Part shown: in pieces, positions 1 to 8,383 of the stretch | How the letters are laid out: each line of letters begins with the position of its first letter | How positions within the stretch are numbered: the stretch's first letter is position 1 | Source of the DNA: UBA4742 sp002403895 | GTDB lineage: Bacteria > Actinomycetota > Acidimicrobiia > Acidimicrobiales > Acidimicrobilacustridaceae | Direction: 5' to 3' | DNA length: 64,000 nucleotides | Assembly (NCBI GenBank): GCA_036823295.1 | Contig: DAISGD010000013.1 | Coordinates: 1-64,000 of the forward strand | Position numbers and translations under genes: made by a program | The notes under the pieces: generated by a model | Seen by the model: the letters and a program-made list of their open reading frames with translations, nothing else | Databases searched by the model: none | What the model was told of the DNA's origin: nothing

Positions 1-58
1 GCATGTGTTAGGCACGCCGCCAGCGTTCGTCCTGAGCCAGGATCAAACTCTCCATCGA
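1..58 (-). rRNA. rrs: 16S ribosomal RNA, 5' end only
   Basis: Only the first 58 or so bases of a 16S rRNA gene are inside the window; the rest lies beyond position 1. The reverse complement of 32-51 reads AGAGTTTGATCCTGGCTCAG, the universal bacterial 5' motif, and the following bases continue as conserved 16S sequence. The 5' end is placed about 7 nt before AGAGTTTG by analogy with E. coli numbering. The gene is co-directional with tyrS and preceded by a long leader with its own promoter. Confidence 0.97.
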
Positions 59-208
59 AATCTCAGGACCGGTGACCATCCGCCGGCGAACCGACAGGTC
101 ATCACTCGCTCCCTCGATTGGAGAGCCGGGTTCGGAGGGGCTACCTCGTTCCCCGACTGGCACCAGAACAGACTGACTTACTTGTCCGTTTTTTGGTGCT
201 TAATGCTT

Positions 209-222
209 TTGTGTAAAGAACG
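209..222 (-). promoter_or_regulatory. boxA-like rrn antitermination signal (proximal)
   Basis: On the minus strand the sequence is CGTTCTTTACACAA, close to the E. coli rrn boxA core TGCTCTTTAACA. It sits about 150 nt upstream of the 16S 5' end, where NusB/NusE would load on the nascent leader. NusB is encoded in this window. The match is by eye only. Confidence 0.45.
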
Positions 223-317
223 GTCGCTGCAACAAGAGCAACCGACGCGCGGACGCATCAGCCTGGAAGCTCAAGTGAGGCAGCGATCGCCCGCACTAGC
301 TTTTCGTCCTCTATTCC

Positions 318-332
318 GTTTTCAAGGAGCAC
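318..332 (-). promoter_or_regulatory. boxA-like rrn antitermination signal (distal)
   Basis: The minus strand reads GTGCTCCTTGAAAAC, resembling the Gram-positive and actinobacterial rrn boxA form (TGTTCTTTGAAAAC or TTGCTCCTTGAGAAC). It lies about 140 nt downstream of the predicted minus 10 element, a normal place for antitermination in an rrn leader. Confidence 0.55.
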
Positions 333-470
333 CAAGTCGAGAGTGGATGCACGCATCCGAGCTCGACGGCTCACTGGAGACCCACCGGAATGGGGCCCGC
401 CCGGCAGAAGCTGCCGGGTGCTTCACCTGGAGGCCACGCGGGGCGTGCCTACGGTTTGAAGCGGAATGCC

Positions 471-499
471 AACCTATCGGGGCGGTTCCGAGCCGTCAA
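471..499 (-). promoter_or_regulatory. Predicted rRNA operon promoter
   Basis: Minus-strand minus 35 TTGACG (499-494) and minus 10 TAGGTT (476-471) are separated by exactly 17 bp. The minus 35 matches the TTGACA consensus at five of six positions and the minus 10 resembles the actinobacterial TANNNT form. Transcription would start near 464, giving a leader of about 400 nt with both boxA-like sites inside it. Confidence 0.6.
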
Positions 500-668
500 A
501 CCCATGGTTTTCTGGTCTCGGATGCGCACCGGAGTGCGAAACCCCGCCTCAGTGGCGGAGGGACAACTTAACACGACACCCGGTCGATGCCAACTCAACC
601 TCCGTCGATTTCTTCGACGCTCTCCTCGAGCAGCCCTGGTGGCCCGGCCGGTCAACCTGGTCTCTTGC

Positions 669-1949
669 TCAATCGACCTCGATCAGGGCGTAGCGCTTCT
701 TTCCCCGCCGCACCAAGACGAACCGGTTGTGTAGGAGTCGGTCCGGGCCGATGCGGTCCTCGGCATCGCTGGGCTCGCCGTTGACGGTGAATTCCCCGGC
801 GGCGAAGCCCTTGCGGGCGTCGCTCCTCGATTTGGCCAGCCCGGTGGCCATCACCATCTCCAGCGCCTCGACCCCCCCGTCGTGGCGCACTCCCGGCAAC
901 GGGGCGACGGTCAGCTCGTGGGCCAACATGGCCAACGTTTCGGCATCGGCGCCCTGCGGGTCGCCCCCGAAGAGCACCTCCGACGCCGCCGCCGCCGCCC
1001 GGGCCTTGTCGACGCCGTGCACCAGCGCGGTCACCTCGGCGGCCAGACGGCGCTGGCCCTCGCGCTGCTCCGGGGCGAGGGCGTGGGCCGCGGCAACCCT
1101 CATGCCTTCGTCCACCGGCAGCAACGTCATCTGCAGCAGGAACCGCTCGACGTCGCGGTCATCCACGTTCATCCAGTATTGGTAGAAGGCATAGGGCGAC
1201 GTGCGCTCCGCGTCGAGCCACACAGCGCCGTCCGCGCTCTTGCCGAACTTCTGGCCGTCGGAGCGCAGCAGCAGCGGGAAACTCAGTCCGTGCACGTGGG
1301 TACCGGTCCGGCGGCGGATGAGGTCGATCCCGGCGGTGATATTCCCCCACTGGTCGGACCCCCCGATCTGGAGGTCACACCCCTCGTGCTCGTGCAGCCA
1401 GAGGTAGTCGTTGGCCTGCAGCAGCATGTAACTGAACTCGGCGAAGGAAATGCCACCCTCCCCGTCTATCCGACTGCGGACGGATTCCTTGCCCAGCATG
1501 GCGTTGACGGTGAAGTGCTTGCCCACGTCTCGCAGGAAATCGAGCATGGAGATGGGGGCGGTCCAGGTCCGGTTGTCCACCAACCACGCGCGGCTGGGAC
1601 CGGGACTGAAATCGAGCACCCGCCGGAGTTGCTCGGTGATGGCCTCGAGGTTGTCCCGCAAGACGTCGTCGTCGAGCAGGTTCCGCTCGTCGGAACGCCC
1701 GCTCGGGTCGCCGATCATCCCGGTCGCTCCCCCGGCCAGCGCAATGGGTCGATGGCCGGCGTCCCGGAAGCGCCGCAACACGAGCAGGGGGACCAGGTTG
1801 CCCACATGAAGGCTGTCAGCCGTCGGGTCGAACCCCGAATACAGGGTGACGGGCCCCGCCCCGAGCCGTGCTCGCAGGGCGATCTCATCGGTGGAGTCGT
1901 GGATCAACCCGCGAGCGGCCAGGTCGTCGAGGATGGAGGCGTCGGTCAT
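669..1949 (-). CDS. tyrS: Tyrosyl-tRNA synthetase
   Basis: TyrS charges tRNA-Tyr with tyrosine in the cytoplasm. The 426-residue product has the usual bacterial length. The class I signature appears as HVGN (residues 48-51) and the KMSKS loop as KFGKS near residue 238. The tail forms an S4-type RNA-binding domain, ending near a run of basic residues (RRGKKR). The ATG at 1949 is chosen because the protein then begins directly with the family's N-terminal helix; upstream in-frame sequence is not conserved in kind. It is divergent from the small membrane protein gene at 2064 and lies upstream of the rRNA operon in the same direction. Confidence 0.98.
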   Translation of the reverse strand: MTDASILDDLAARGLIHDSTDEIALRARLGAGPVTLYSGFDPTADSLHVGNLVPLLVLRRFRDAGHRPIALAGGATGMIGDPSGRSDERNLLDDDVLRDNLEAITEQLRRVLDFSPGPSRAWLVDNRTWTAPISMLDFLRDVGKHFTVNAMLGKESVRSRIDGEGGISFAEFSYMLLQANDYLWLHEHEGCDLQIGGSDQWGNITAGIDLIRRRTGTHVHGLSFPLLLRSDGQKFGKSADGAVWLDAERTSPYAFYQYWMNVDDRDVERFLLQMTLLPVDEGMRVAAAHALAPEQREGQRRLAAEVTALVHGVDKARAAAAASEVLFGGDPQGADAETLAMLAHELTVAPLPGVRHDGGVEALEMVMATGLAKSRSDARKGFAAGEFTVNGEPSDAEDRIGPDRLLHNRFVLVRRGKKRYALIEVD

Positions 1950-2063
1950 CCGGTCACGTTCGTTCGCCCGACCGATGCCGTCAACTCTGATTGCGTTGTC
2001 CCCCACGGGAGGCATGTGGGGCCCGGTTGGCCTCCGGCGATCGGGAAGGGCACAGTGGTCGCC

Positions 2064-2624
2064 ATGGCCTCGCCTCAGACCGTGGAACCCGACTGGGCCA
2101 AGCCCGGGCCCAAGAGCAAGGGCCGCACTCTCCTGCGGGCGGTGTTGGCGGTCGGCTGCGTCCTCATGGTGCTCATGTGGATCGGTATCTTCACCGACTA
2201 TTTCGCCAAGACCGCTCCCGGCACCCTCGATGACCGGACGTTCCCCGATGCCGCCCAACCGATCTGCACAACCGCCAAGACGAAGCTCGACGGTCTGAAG
2301 AAGGCGTTCGAGACCACCGACCATGGGGACCGGGCCAATGAGGTGGCCAAGTCGAACGTGATCCTGCGAGACATGCTCGACCAACTCCGGGCCATTGCGC
2401 CGACGGCAGACCGTGACGGGAAGATGACCCAGGAATGGCTCGGTGACTGGAGCACCTACGTCGGCAACCGGGAGGACTACGTCAATCGGCTGCGGGTCGA
2501 CGAGACGGCCCGGTTCCTCGAGAGCCCCAAGAGCAGCGCCACCGAGCAGGTCAGCAAGCCCATCGATCGCTTCGCCTACGTGAACGACATGGAGTCGTGC
2601 AACACGCCGGAAGACATGGCCTGA
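2064..2624 (+). CDS. Hypothetical membrane-anchored protein
   Basis: I do not recognise this 186-residue protein. A basic, proline-rich head of about 20 residues is followed by one hydrophobic segment (about 24-46), then a hydrophilic, partly helical domain with two cysteines (in PICTT and ESCNT) that could pair outside the cell. This suggests a signal-anchored extracytoplasmic protein. Two starts are possible: ATG at 2064, or GTG at 2055, which lies only 4 nt after the purine-rich GGGAAGGG and so has the closer ribosome-binding site. The gene is divergent from tyrS and convergent with the NUDIX gene; a hairpin follows its stop. Confidence 0.8.
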   Translation: MASPQTVEPDWAKPGPKSKGRTLLRAVLAVGCVLMVLMWIGIFTDYFAKTAPGTLDDRTFPDAAQPICTTAKTKLDGLKKAFETTDHGDRANEVAKSNVILRDMLDQLRAIAPTADRDGKMTQEWLGDWSTYVGNREDYVNRLRVDETARFLESPKSSATEQVSKPIDRFAYVNDMESCNTPEDMA

Positions 2625-2679
2625 GCCACGACTGTGGTGTCGCTGAGCCCCCCGAGCCTCCCGAGCCTCCCTGAATCAG

Positions 2680-2715
2680 CGTAGGAAGCGGTCGTCCCGG
2701 CGACCGTTTTCTACG
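2680..2715. terminator. Terminator-like inverted repeat between convergent genes
   Basis: Fifteen-base arms (CGTAGGAAGCGGTCG and CGACCGTTTTCTACG) flank a 6-base loop. In RNA from the plus strand every pair forms if two G-U wobbles are allowed; in minus-strand RNA the same positions become A-C mismatches. It therefore suits the plus-strand gene ending at 2624 best. No U-run follows, so it is not a classic intrinsic terminator. Confidence 0.5.
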
Positions 2716-2752
2716 TCAGGTCGGGGCGTTTCGTCGGGTCGGGTGAGACGGG

Positions 2753-3349
2753 TCAGCGGGTGAGGTGACGGGCGAGCTCGAGCCCGCGTGCCGCCATCCG
2801 CACCGTCCCCAGGTCGGCCTCCAGGATGGGGAGCTGGTCGAGGGTGACCCATCGCAGGCCTTCCGACTCGTGATTGCCCCGGACCGCCGCCCCCGCGGGG
2901 GCCAGCACCAGGAATCGGGTGTCGAGGTGCAGGTGGTCGGGTTCACCGGCCGCATGAAACTCGTGGATGTCGAGGTCGATCGCCGGACAGACCACCCGAA
3001 GGCCGTCGATGCCCGTCTCCTCGGTCGCTTCCCGGAGGGCGACCGCCGCGAGATTGGCGTCGCCATCGACATGGCCACCCGGCTGGAGCCAGCGCCGCAC
3101 CTTGGCGTGGAAGAGGACGAGCACGTGTTCTGCGTCGGCATCGGCCACCAGTGCGGAGCCCGTCAGGTGGCCGTCGCGGCACGAACGCCAGAGCGCGTCG
3201 GGGTGGCACGCCAGAAACTCGAGCATGCGTTGGCGGGTGGCCGCCTGTTCGTCGTCGGACGGCTGATAGGTGGCGAGCTCGGCCACCGCGTCAAGCAGAT
3301 CGGACCGAGCCGCCAGCGCGGGGTCGCCCCCGGTGAGGATCTGGATCAC
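2753..3349 (-). CDS. NUDIX hydrolase
   Basis: A pyrophosphohydrolase of 198 residues acting on an unknown nucleoside-diphosphate-linked substrate. The NUDIX box runs from GGHVDGD to REATEETGI around residues 95-118; the metal-binding REATEE core is intact, while the early glutamate of the textbook box is replaced, as in the GGHVDGD subfamily. The GTG start at 3349 overlaps the TGA stop of mpg (GTGA), which implies translational coupling, and the longer upstream frame is just the mpg gene read out of frame. It is the last gene of the argG-argH-thioesterase-mpg run. Possible roles include nucleotide-pool cleaning, which would fit beside a DNA glycosylase. Confidence 0.9.
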   Translation of the reverse strand: MIQILTGGDPALAARSDLLDAVAELATYQPSDDEQAATRQRMLEFLACHPDALWRSCRDGHLTGSALVADADAEHVLVLFHAKVRRWLQPGGHVDGDANLAAVALREATEETGIDGLRVVCPAIDLDIHEFHAAGEPDHLHLDTRFLVLAPAGAAVRGNHESEGLRWVTLDQLPILEADLGTVRMAARGLELARHLTR

Positions 3350-3948
3350 TGCGGCCTCGACACGTTGGGATCGCCGGGCACGAACCACCGCCACCGAACG
3401 TCGACGGCCACGCTCAGGCCGATGCGCGGGCCCCGGCCGGGGCGGCGCGGTGGTGGGGTGCCGTCGTCGACGATGGTCACGGGTTGATCCTCGTCCACCA
3501 GGTCGCGTCCGTCGAACGAGCGGTCGATACCGAACGCCTGGCACAGCTTGGCGGGACCGCTGCACAGGTCACGGTCGCGCCGGGCCGCGGGGCGCATTGC
3601 GTACATGGAGTCGAGTCCCGCGAGGGGTGCACCGGCCCGCAACAGCACCGCCGACGAGGACCCAGCGGGGCTGCACACCGCGTTGGCGCACCAGTGCATT
3701 CCGTAGGCGAAGTAGACGTAGAGGCCGCCCGGCGGGCCGAACATGGTGGCGTTGCGGGCCGTCTGGCCCCGGTAGGCGTGACTGGCCGGGTCGTCGGCTC
3801 CGGCGTAGGCCTCGACTTCGACGATTCGGGCGGCCCGGACCCCGACCACCAGCACCTTGTTCAGCAATGCAGGGGCCACCACCCGACTGGGGCGGGCGTA
3901 AAAGGACCGGGCCAGCGGAGTCCCAGGTACCGGACGGTCAGGAATCAC
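3346..3948 (-). CDS. mpg: 3-methyladenine DNA glycosylase, AAG/Mpg family
   Basis: Removes alkylated purines from DNA in base excision repair. The 200-residue product fits the single-domain family. Recognisable blocks are ARSFYARP near the start, the catalytic-glutamate segment EVEAYAG with the following D-PASHAYRG, then NATMFGPPG and YVYFAYGMHWC, and a late LCSGPAKLCQAFGI. The GTG start at 3948 lies within the last codons of the thioesterase gene (11-nt overlap). Its stop overlaps the NUDIX start. Expression is probably tied to the arginine operon upstream or to an internal promoter that I cannot see. Confidence 0.93.
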   Translation of the reverse strand: MIPDRPVPGTPLARSFYARPSRVVAPALLNKVLVVGVRAARIVEVEAYAGADDPASHAYRGQTARNATMFGPPGGLYVYFAYGMHWCANAVCSPAGSSSAVLLRAGAPLAGLDSMYAMRPAARRDRDLCSGPAKLCQAFGIDRSFDGRDLVDEDQPVTIVDDGTPPPRRPGRGPRIGLSVAVDVRWRWFVPGDPNVSRPQ

Positions 3949-4333
3949 CCGGCTCCCCCAGGTGACGGCGGATGAGGTCGGGAGCGGCCACCGGCCGGTT
4001 GGTACCGGGCTCGATGCCCACGTAGACGATGAGGGCATGCAGCACGGCCCGCTCCCCCACGTGTACCCGGTGGGTGATGTCGAACGAGGTGGTGCCCCAG
4101 CGGGCCACACTGGAATCGATCTCGAGGACGTCGCCCAGCCCGGCGGGGCCGTCCCACTCGAGTTCGGCCCGCTTCACCATGAGATCCCAGCCGAAGGTCT
4201 CGAAGTTGGTGTCGAGGCTCCGCATCCAGTGGTCCATGGCATCGTCCAGGTAGGCCAGGTAATGCGCGTTGAAGATCACCTGTTGCAGGTCCACCTCGCC
4301 GTAGCGGACCGGAATCTCGTGGTGATGACCCAT
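3938..4333 (-). CDS. 4HBT-family acyl-CoA thioesterase
   Basis: A 131-residue hot-dog fold hydrolase likely acting on acyl-CoA thioesters; the acyl group is unknown. The family signature is clear at residues 9-30: VRYGEVDLQQVIFNAHYLAY, with the catalytic aspartate in EVD and the conserved N-AHY-AY. The length is typical for a YbgC/FadM-type enzyme working as an oligomer. The ATG at 4333 is 6 nt after the argH stop, and the gene overlaps mpg at its end. Its place in an arginine operon is not explained by known biochemistry. Confidence 0.9.
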   Translation of the reverse strand: MGHHHEIPVRYGEVDLQQVIFNAHYLAYLDDAMDHWMRSLDTNFETFGWDLMVKRAELEWDGPAGLGDVLEIDSSVARWGTTSFDITHRVHVGERAVLHALIVYVGIEPGTNRPVAAPDLIRRHLGEPGDS

Positions 4334-4339
4334 ACGCGG

Positions 4340-5725
4340 TCAGCCCTCCGACACGCGCGCCCGGTCGGCGGCTAGCTGGGCCTTGAAGCGGACCAGCTGC
4401 GCGCTCACGGCCTCGGGCCCGGCCCCGCCCCGGGTGGTGCGACGCAGGACCGACGCCCCCGGGGCGAGCAAGGGCACGGCGGCCGCTCCCAGGTCGGGAT
4501 GAGCGACCACCAGCTCCACCAGTGATTGGTCCCCTTCGAGCGAGGCGCGCACCAGGCCACCGACGATGGCGTGGGCGTCGCGGAAAGGCATGCCCGCGCT
4601 GACGAGGTACTCCGCCAGGTCGGTGGCTGAAGCCGAGGGGCTATCGGCGGCGGCGGCCATGGCCTCGGTCACGAACGTAGAGCTGGCCAGGAGGCCACTC
4701 ATGGCTGCCAGGGCCAATGAGAGCTGGTCGAGCGCGTCGAAAAGCGGCTCCTTGTCCTCCTGCAGGTCGCGGTTGTAAGCCAACGGCAGCCCCTTGAGGG
4801 TGGCGAGCAGCCCGGTGAGATGGCCGATGAGGCGGCCGGCCTTACCCCGGGCCAACTCGGCGATGTCCGGGTTTTTCTTCTGGGGGAGCATCGAGCTGCC
4901 GGTCGAGTAGCCGTCATCGAGCTTGAGGAACCCAAACTCCTCGGTCGACCACAACACGATCTCCTCCCCCAGCCGTGACAGGTGCACGCCGATCAGGGCC
5001 AGGTCGAACAAAGTCTCGGCCACGAAGTCGCGGTCGCTGACGGCGTCGAGGGAGTTGTCGAAGGCCCGAGCGAAGCCGAGGTCGGCAGCCACCCCTTCGG
5101 GGTCGAGGGCCAACGACGAGCCCGCTAATGCGCCGGCCCCGAGGGGCGACACGTCCATGCGCCGCCGGGTGTCGAGCAGCCGGTCGACGTCACGGGCGAG
5201 GGCCCATCCGTGGGCCAGGAGGTGATGGGACAACAGGACCGGCTGGGCCCGCTGGAGGTGGGTGTAGCCCGGGAGGTAGGCGTCGCCGGCTAGCTCGGCC
5301 CGCTCCAACAGGACCTCCTGCAGCAGCAGGATCCGCCCGGCGATGGCCAGGGTCTGGCGCTTGGTGAACAGCCGCAGGTCGGTGGCGACCTGATCGTTGC
5401 GGCTGCGCCCCGTATGCAGCTTGGCCCCAGCCGACCCGGCCAGCTCCGTCACCCGCCGTTCCACTGCGGTGTGGATGTCCTCGTCCGAACGCAGGAAGGT
5501 GAATGCCTCGTCGGCGAGTTCCGTTTCCACCTGGTCGAGCGCAACCAGCACCGAGTCAGCTTCGGCGATCGACAAGACGCCAGCGCGGACCAGCCCCCGG
5601 ACGTGGGCCCGCGACCCGATCAGATCATCGACGGCGAGGCGCCGATCGAAGCCCAAGCTGACCGTGAACGCCAGCAGCTCCTGGGCAGGATCGCCCTCGA
5701 AGCGTCCGTGCCACAGCGTGCTCAC
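4340..5725 (-). CDS. argH: Argininosuccinate lyase
   Basis: Catalyses the last step of arginine synthesis, argininosuccinate to arginine plus fumarate. The 461-residue protein carries the fumarase/aspartase superfamily signature GSSMLPQKKNPD and the earlier THLQRAQP and DVSPLGAGALAGS blocks. The GTG start at 5725 overlaps the argG stop in a GTGA junction and places the expected LWHGRFEG at the N-terminus. The thioesterase gene follows 6 nt after its stop. Confidence 0.98.
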   Translation of the reverse strand: MSTLWHGRFEGDPAQELLAFTVSLGFDRRLAVDDLIGSRAHVRGLVRAGVLSIAEADSVLVALDQVETELADEAFTFLRSDEDIHTAVERRVTELAGSAGAKLHTGRSRNDQVATDLRLFTKRQTLAIAGRILLLQEVLLERAELAGDAYLPGYTHLQRAQPVLLSHHLLAHGWALARDVDRLLDTRRRMDVSPLGAGALAGSSLALDPEGVAADLGFARAFDNSLDAVSDRDFVAETLFDLALIGVHLSRLGEEIVLWSTEEFGFLKLDDGYSTGSSMLPQKKNPDIAELARGKAGRLIGHLTGLLATLKGLPLAYNRDLQEDKEPLFDALDQLSLALAAMSGLLASSTFVTEAMAAAADSPSASATDLAEYLVSAGMPFRDAHAIVGGLVRASLEGDQSLVELVVAHPDLGAAAVPLLAPGASVLRRTTRGGAGPEAVSAQLVRFKAQLAADRARVSEG

Positions 5726-6927
5726 CCGGCGCCGCCCTGGTCGCGGGTCGACTGGCGGGCGGCCCAGGTCTGGACCCCCAGGCCCCACAACTTCACGAAC
5801 CCCTCGGAGTCCATGTGGTTGAACGTGTCCTCGGCCTCGTAGGTGGCGAGCCCGTAGTCGTACAGGCTGTAGTCACTGCGGCGACCGACCACGTAGCAGC
5901 GGCCCGGCTCGAGACGCAGGCGCACCTCACCGGTCACATAGCGCTGGCTTTCGTCGACGAAGGCGTCGAGAGCCTGCTTGAGTGGGGAGTACCAGAACCC
6001 GTCGTAGACCAGATCGGCGTAGCGCCCCTCGAGCCTCTGCTTCTCATGGAAGAGATCCCGCTCGAGGCAGATGCTCTCCAGATCGATGTGAGCCATGATC
6101 AACGCCAGGGCGGCGGGCGCCTCATAGGTCTCGCGGCTCTTGATGCCCACCCGGCGATTTTCGACCATGTCCAGGCGGCCCCAGCCGTAAGAGCCGACGA
6201 TTCCGTTGAGGTCGGTGATCAACTGCCACAGCGGCATCGGTTGACCGTCGAGACTCGTGGGCACGCCTTTGTCGAACCCGACGGTGATCTCGCGGGCTTC
6301 GCCGGCGCGGACGGTGGTGAGCGACCACACTCCCTCGGGCGGGCGGGCCCAGGGGTCCTCCATCTCGCCGCATTCGATCGCTCGGCCCCAGAGGTTGTCG
6401 TCGATCGAGTACGGCTGCTCCTTGGTGGCCTTGATGGGGATGTCGAAGCGGGCCGCGTACTCGATCGAGTCGGCCCGGGTCATGCCCCAGTTGCGCACCG
6501 GGGCCACCACCTCGAGGTCAGGGGCGAGGGCGCGGGTGGCCACCTCGAAGCGGACCTGGTCGTTGCCCTTGCCGGTGCAGCCGTGGGCGACGGCGTCGGC
6601 ACCGTGGGCCCGGGCCACCTCGACCAGGTGCTTCACGATGACCGGGCGCGACAGGGCCGATACCAGCGGGTAGCGGTTCTCGTAGAGCGCGTTGGCCTTC
6701 AGTGCGGGGCCGACGAAGTCACGGGCGAACTCCTCACGACAATCGACGACGACGGCGTCAATGGCGCCCGCCCCCAGGGCACGGGCCTGGAGCGCTTCCC
6801 AGTCGCCGCCCTGGCCCAGGTCGGCGGCCACGGTGATGACCTCGACGCCCAGTTCCTCGATCATCCACCGGACGGCAACGGAGGTGTCCAGGCCCCCGCT
6901 GTAGGCGAGGACTACTCGGTTCGGCAT
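5722..6927 (-). CDS. argG: Argininosuccinate synthase
   Basis: Joins citrulline and aspartate at the cost of ATP. The 401-residue protein begins with the N-type ATP pyrophosphatase loop AYSGGLDTS and later shows HGCTGKGNDQVRFE and DNLWGRAIE, all typical of the family. A good ribosome-binding site (CAGGAG) precedes the ATG at 6927. It is separated from argR by 86 nt, the largest break inside the cluster, so a secondary promoter or regulatory site may exist there, although I found no convincing ARG box. It overlaps argH by 4 nt. Confidence 0.98.
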   Translation of the reverse strand: MPNRVVLAYSGGLDTSVAVRWMIEELGVEVITVAADLGQGGDWEALQARALGAGAIDAVVVDCREEFARDFVGPALKANALYENRYPLVSALSRPVIVKHLVEVARAHGADAVAHGCTGKGNDQVRFEVATRALAPDLEVVAPVRNWGMTRADSIEYAARFDIPIKATKEQPYSIDDNLWGRAIECGEMEDPWARPPEGVWSLTTVRAGEAREITVGFDKGVPTSLDGQPMPLWQLITDLNGIVGSYGWGRLDMVENRRVGIKSRETYEAPAALALIMAHIDLESICLERDLFHEKQRLEGRYADLVYDGFWYSPLKQALDAFVDESQRYVTGEVRLRLEPGRCYVVGRRSDYSLYDYGLATYEAEDTFNHMDSEGFVKLWGLGVQTWAARQSTRDQGGAG

Positions 6928-7013
6928 GGATGACTCCTGGATCGAAGAGTTGGAGGAACGGTTGGAAAGGTGGAACGTGCGCTGAATGTTGGGGGCGTGG
7001 GGCAGACCGAGCC

Positions 7014-7496
7014 CTACAGGCCGGCGAGCCCGGTCAACTGGTCAGCCACGGCCTCACCACCCGTCTCTTCGGCAACGACCACGATAAGCGTGTCATCCCC
7101 GGCCACCGTGCCGACAATGTGGGCGAGGCCAGCCCGGTCCAGGGCCGAGGCCACTACGTGAGCCGACCCAGGGGGCGTGCGCAAAACGACGAGGTTGCCC
7201 GAGTGGGCCACCTCGACCACCCAGTCGCCGAACACCCGACGGAGGTGATCCTCAGGGGCCACCTGCTGGGCGGGCAGGGCGGGAATGGCATAGGCGCTCT
7301 CGCCCCCGGCGACCCGGACTTTGATGGCGCCAAGGTCCTCGAGATCGCGTGAGACCGTGGCCTGGGTGGCCAGGCAGCCCTCGGCCGCCAGCAGGTCGAC
7401 CAGTTGGGCCTGGTTACCGACCTCGTGGTGCTCCATCAACTTGGCGATGAGGTGTTGACGCTGGGGCTTGCCAAAACGCACGGAGTGGCTCGCCAT
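7014..7496 (-). CDS. argR: Arginine repressor
   Basis: The hexameric arginine-responsive repressor/activator of arginine genes. At 160 residues it has the usual two domains: an N-terminal winged helix with ATVSRDLEDLGAIKV (about residues 45-60) and a C-terminal arginine-binding trimer domain with GTVAGDDTLIVV (about 128-140). Its ATG at 7496 overlaps the argF stop by one base (TGATG). As in other Actinobacteria it lies between argF and argG and probably controls the whole cluster through a site before argC. Confidence 0.97.
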   Translation of the reverse strand: MASHSVRFGKPQRQHLIAKLMEHHEVGNQAQLVDLLAAEGCLATQATVSRDLEDLGAIKVRVAGGESAYAIPALPAQQVAPEDHLRRVFGDWVVEVAHSGNLVVLRTPPGSAHVVASALDRAGLAHIVGTVAGDDTLIVVVAEETGGEAVADQLTGLAGL

Positions 7497-8383
7497 CAGG
7501 CCTCCATGATCCAGGCCAGCAGGCCGCGGGCGGCATGCATGCGGTTCTCGGCCTGGGCCCAGATGAGGCTGCGCGGGCCGTCGGCCACCGCACCGGTGAC
7601 CTCTTGCCCCCGATGGGCCGGCAGGCAGTGCAGGAACACGGCGTCAGCTCCGGCGCGGTCCAGCAATGTGTCGTCGACGGTGAAGCCTTCGAACTCGGTG
7701 CGACGCTTCTCGGCCTCCGCCTCCTGGCCCATCGACGTCCACACGTCGGTGTAGATCACATCTGCGCCCGCCACCGCCTCGTCGGCTCGGTGGGTGAGCA
7801 TCGGCTCGATGCCGGCCGCCTTGATGCGGTCCACGTCCTCGGGGCGCAGGACGTAGCCCGGCGGGCTGGCCACCCGCACCTCCATTCCCACCATCCCGGC
7901 GGCGAGCGCCAGGGAGCGGCACACGTTGTTGCCATCGCCCACATAGGCGACGCTGCGCCCCTCGAGAGGGCCGAGGTGCTGGCGCATGGTCAACACGTCA
8001 GCGAGGGCCTGCATGGGATGTCCGTCGTCGGACAGCAGGTTCACCACCGGCACCCGATCGACGGCGGCCATCCGCTCCACCTTGGCGTGCTCGAAGACTC
8101 GGGCGCCGATGGCGGCGTGGTAGCAGGCCAGGGTGCGGGTCACATCCTCCACGCTCTCGCGAACGTCGAGCGACACCTCTTCACCCCTGATGGTGACGGG
8201 ATGGCCTCCCAGCTGGACCACCGCCATCTCCATCGAGTTCCGGGTGCGGGCCGAGGGCTTCTCGAACACCAGCGCCATCCCCTTACCGGCCAGCACCTGG
8301 GGCGGCTCGGGGTTTTCGGCGAGGTCCAGCACCGCGAGCAGCTCGTCCACCGAGAGGTCGTCGATCTCCAGCAGGTGCCTCAT
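7496..8383 (-). CDS. argF: Ornithine carbamoyltransferase
   Basis: Makes citrulline from ornithine and carbamoyl phosphate, the latter from CarAB encoded in the same window. The 295-residue protein has the carbamoyl-phosphate loop as SARTR (residues 44-48) instead of the usual STRTR, then HPMQALADVLT, DGNNVCRSLALA, and the ornithine-binding HCLPAHRGQEVT. The ATG at 8383 overlaps the argD stop (ATGA). The position inside the arg cluster and the HCLP motif separate it from aspartate carbamoyltransferase, encoded elsewhere at 44826-45803. Confidence 0.97.
   Translation of the reverse strand: MRHLLEIDDLSVDELLAVLDLAENPEPPQVLAGKGMALVFEKPSARTRNSMEMAVVQLGGHPVTIRGEEVSLDVRESVEDVTRTLACYHAAIGARVFEHAKVERMAAVDRVPVVNLLSDDGHPMQALADVLTMRQHLGPLEGRSVAYVGDGNNVCRSLALAAGMVGMEVRVASPPGYVLRPEDVDRIKAAGIEPMLTHRADEAVAGADVIYTDVWTSMGQEAEAEKRRTEFEGFTVDDTLLDRAGADAVFLHCLPAHRGQEVTGAVADGPRSLIWAQAENRMHAARGLLAWIMEA

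Larger units (their letters stand above)
59..668 (-). other. rRNA operon leader and promoter region, no protein gene
   Basis: This 610-base stretch between tyrS and the 16S gene holds no convincing coding frame. It contains a good sigma-70 type promoter (471-499), two boxA-like antitermination signals (318-332 and 209-222) and hairpins, including CCCGGCAG-AAG-CTGCCGGG at 400-418 and a small CCGCC/GGCGG hairpin near 545-557. A second possible minus 35 element, TTGAGT at 593-598, has no well-spaced minus 10. No U-run follows the 400-418 hairpin, so it is probably leader structure rather than a tyrS terminator. Confidence 0.7.

Noticed and set aside
400..418. Intrinsic terminator for tyrS
   Set aside because: The hairpin is perfect but no U-run follows on either strand, and it lies downstream of the predicted rRNA promoter.
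882..2054. Upstream extension of the membrane protein at 2064 to position 882
   Set aside because: This part is the complement of tyrS and reads as low-complexity histidine, glycine and glutamate sequence, not a protein domain.
3350..3565. N-terminal extension of the NUDIX protein
   Set aside because: The added residues are arginine-rich shadow of mpg; the GTGA overlap at 3346-3349 gives a better start.
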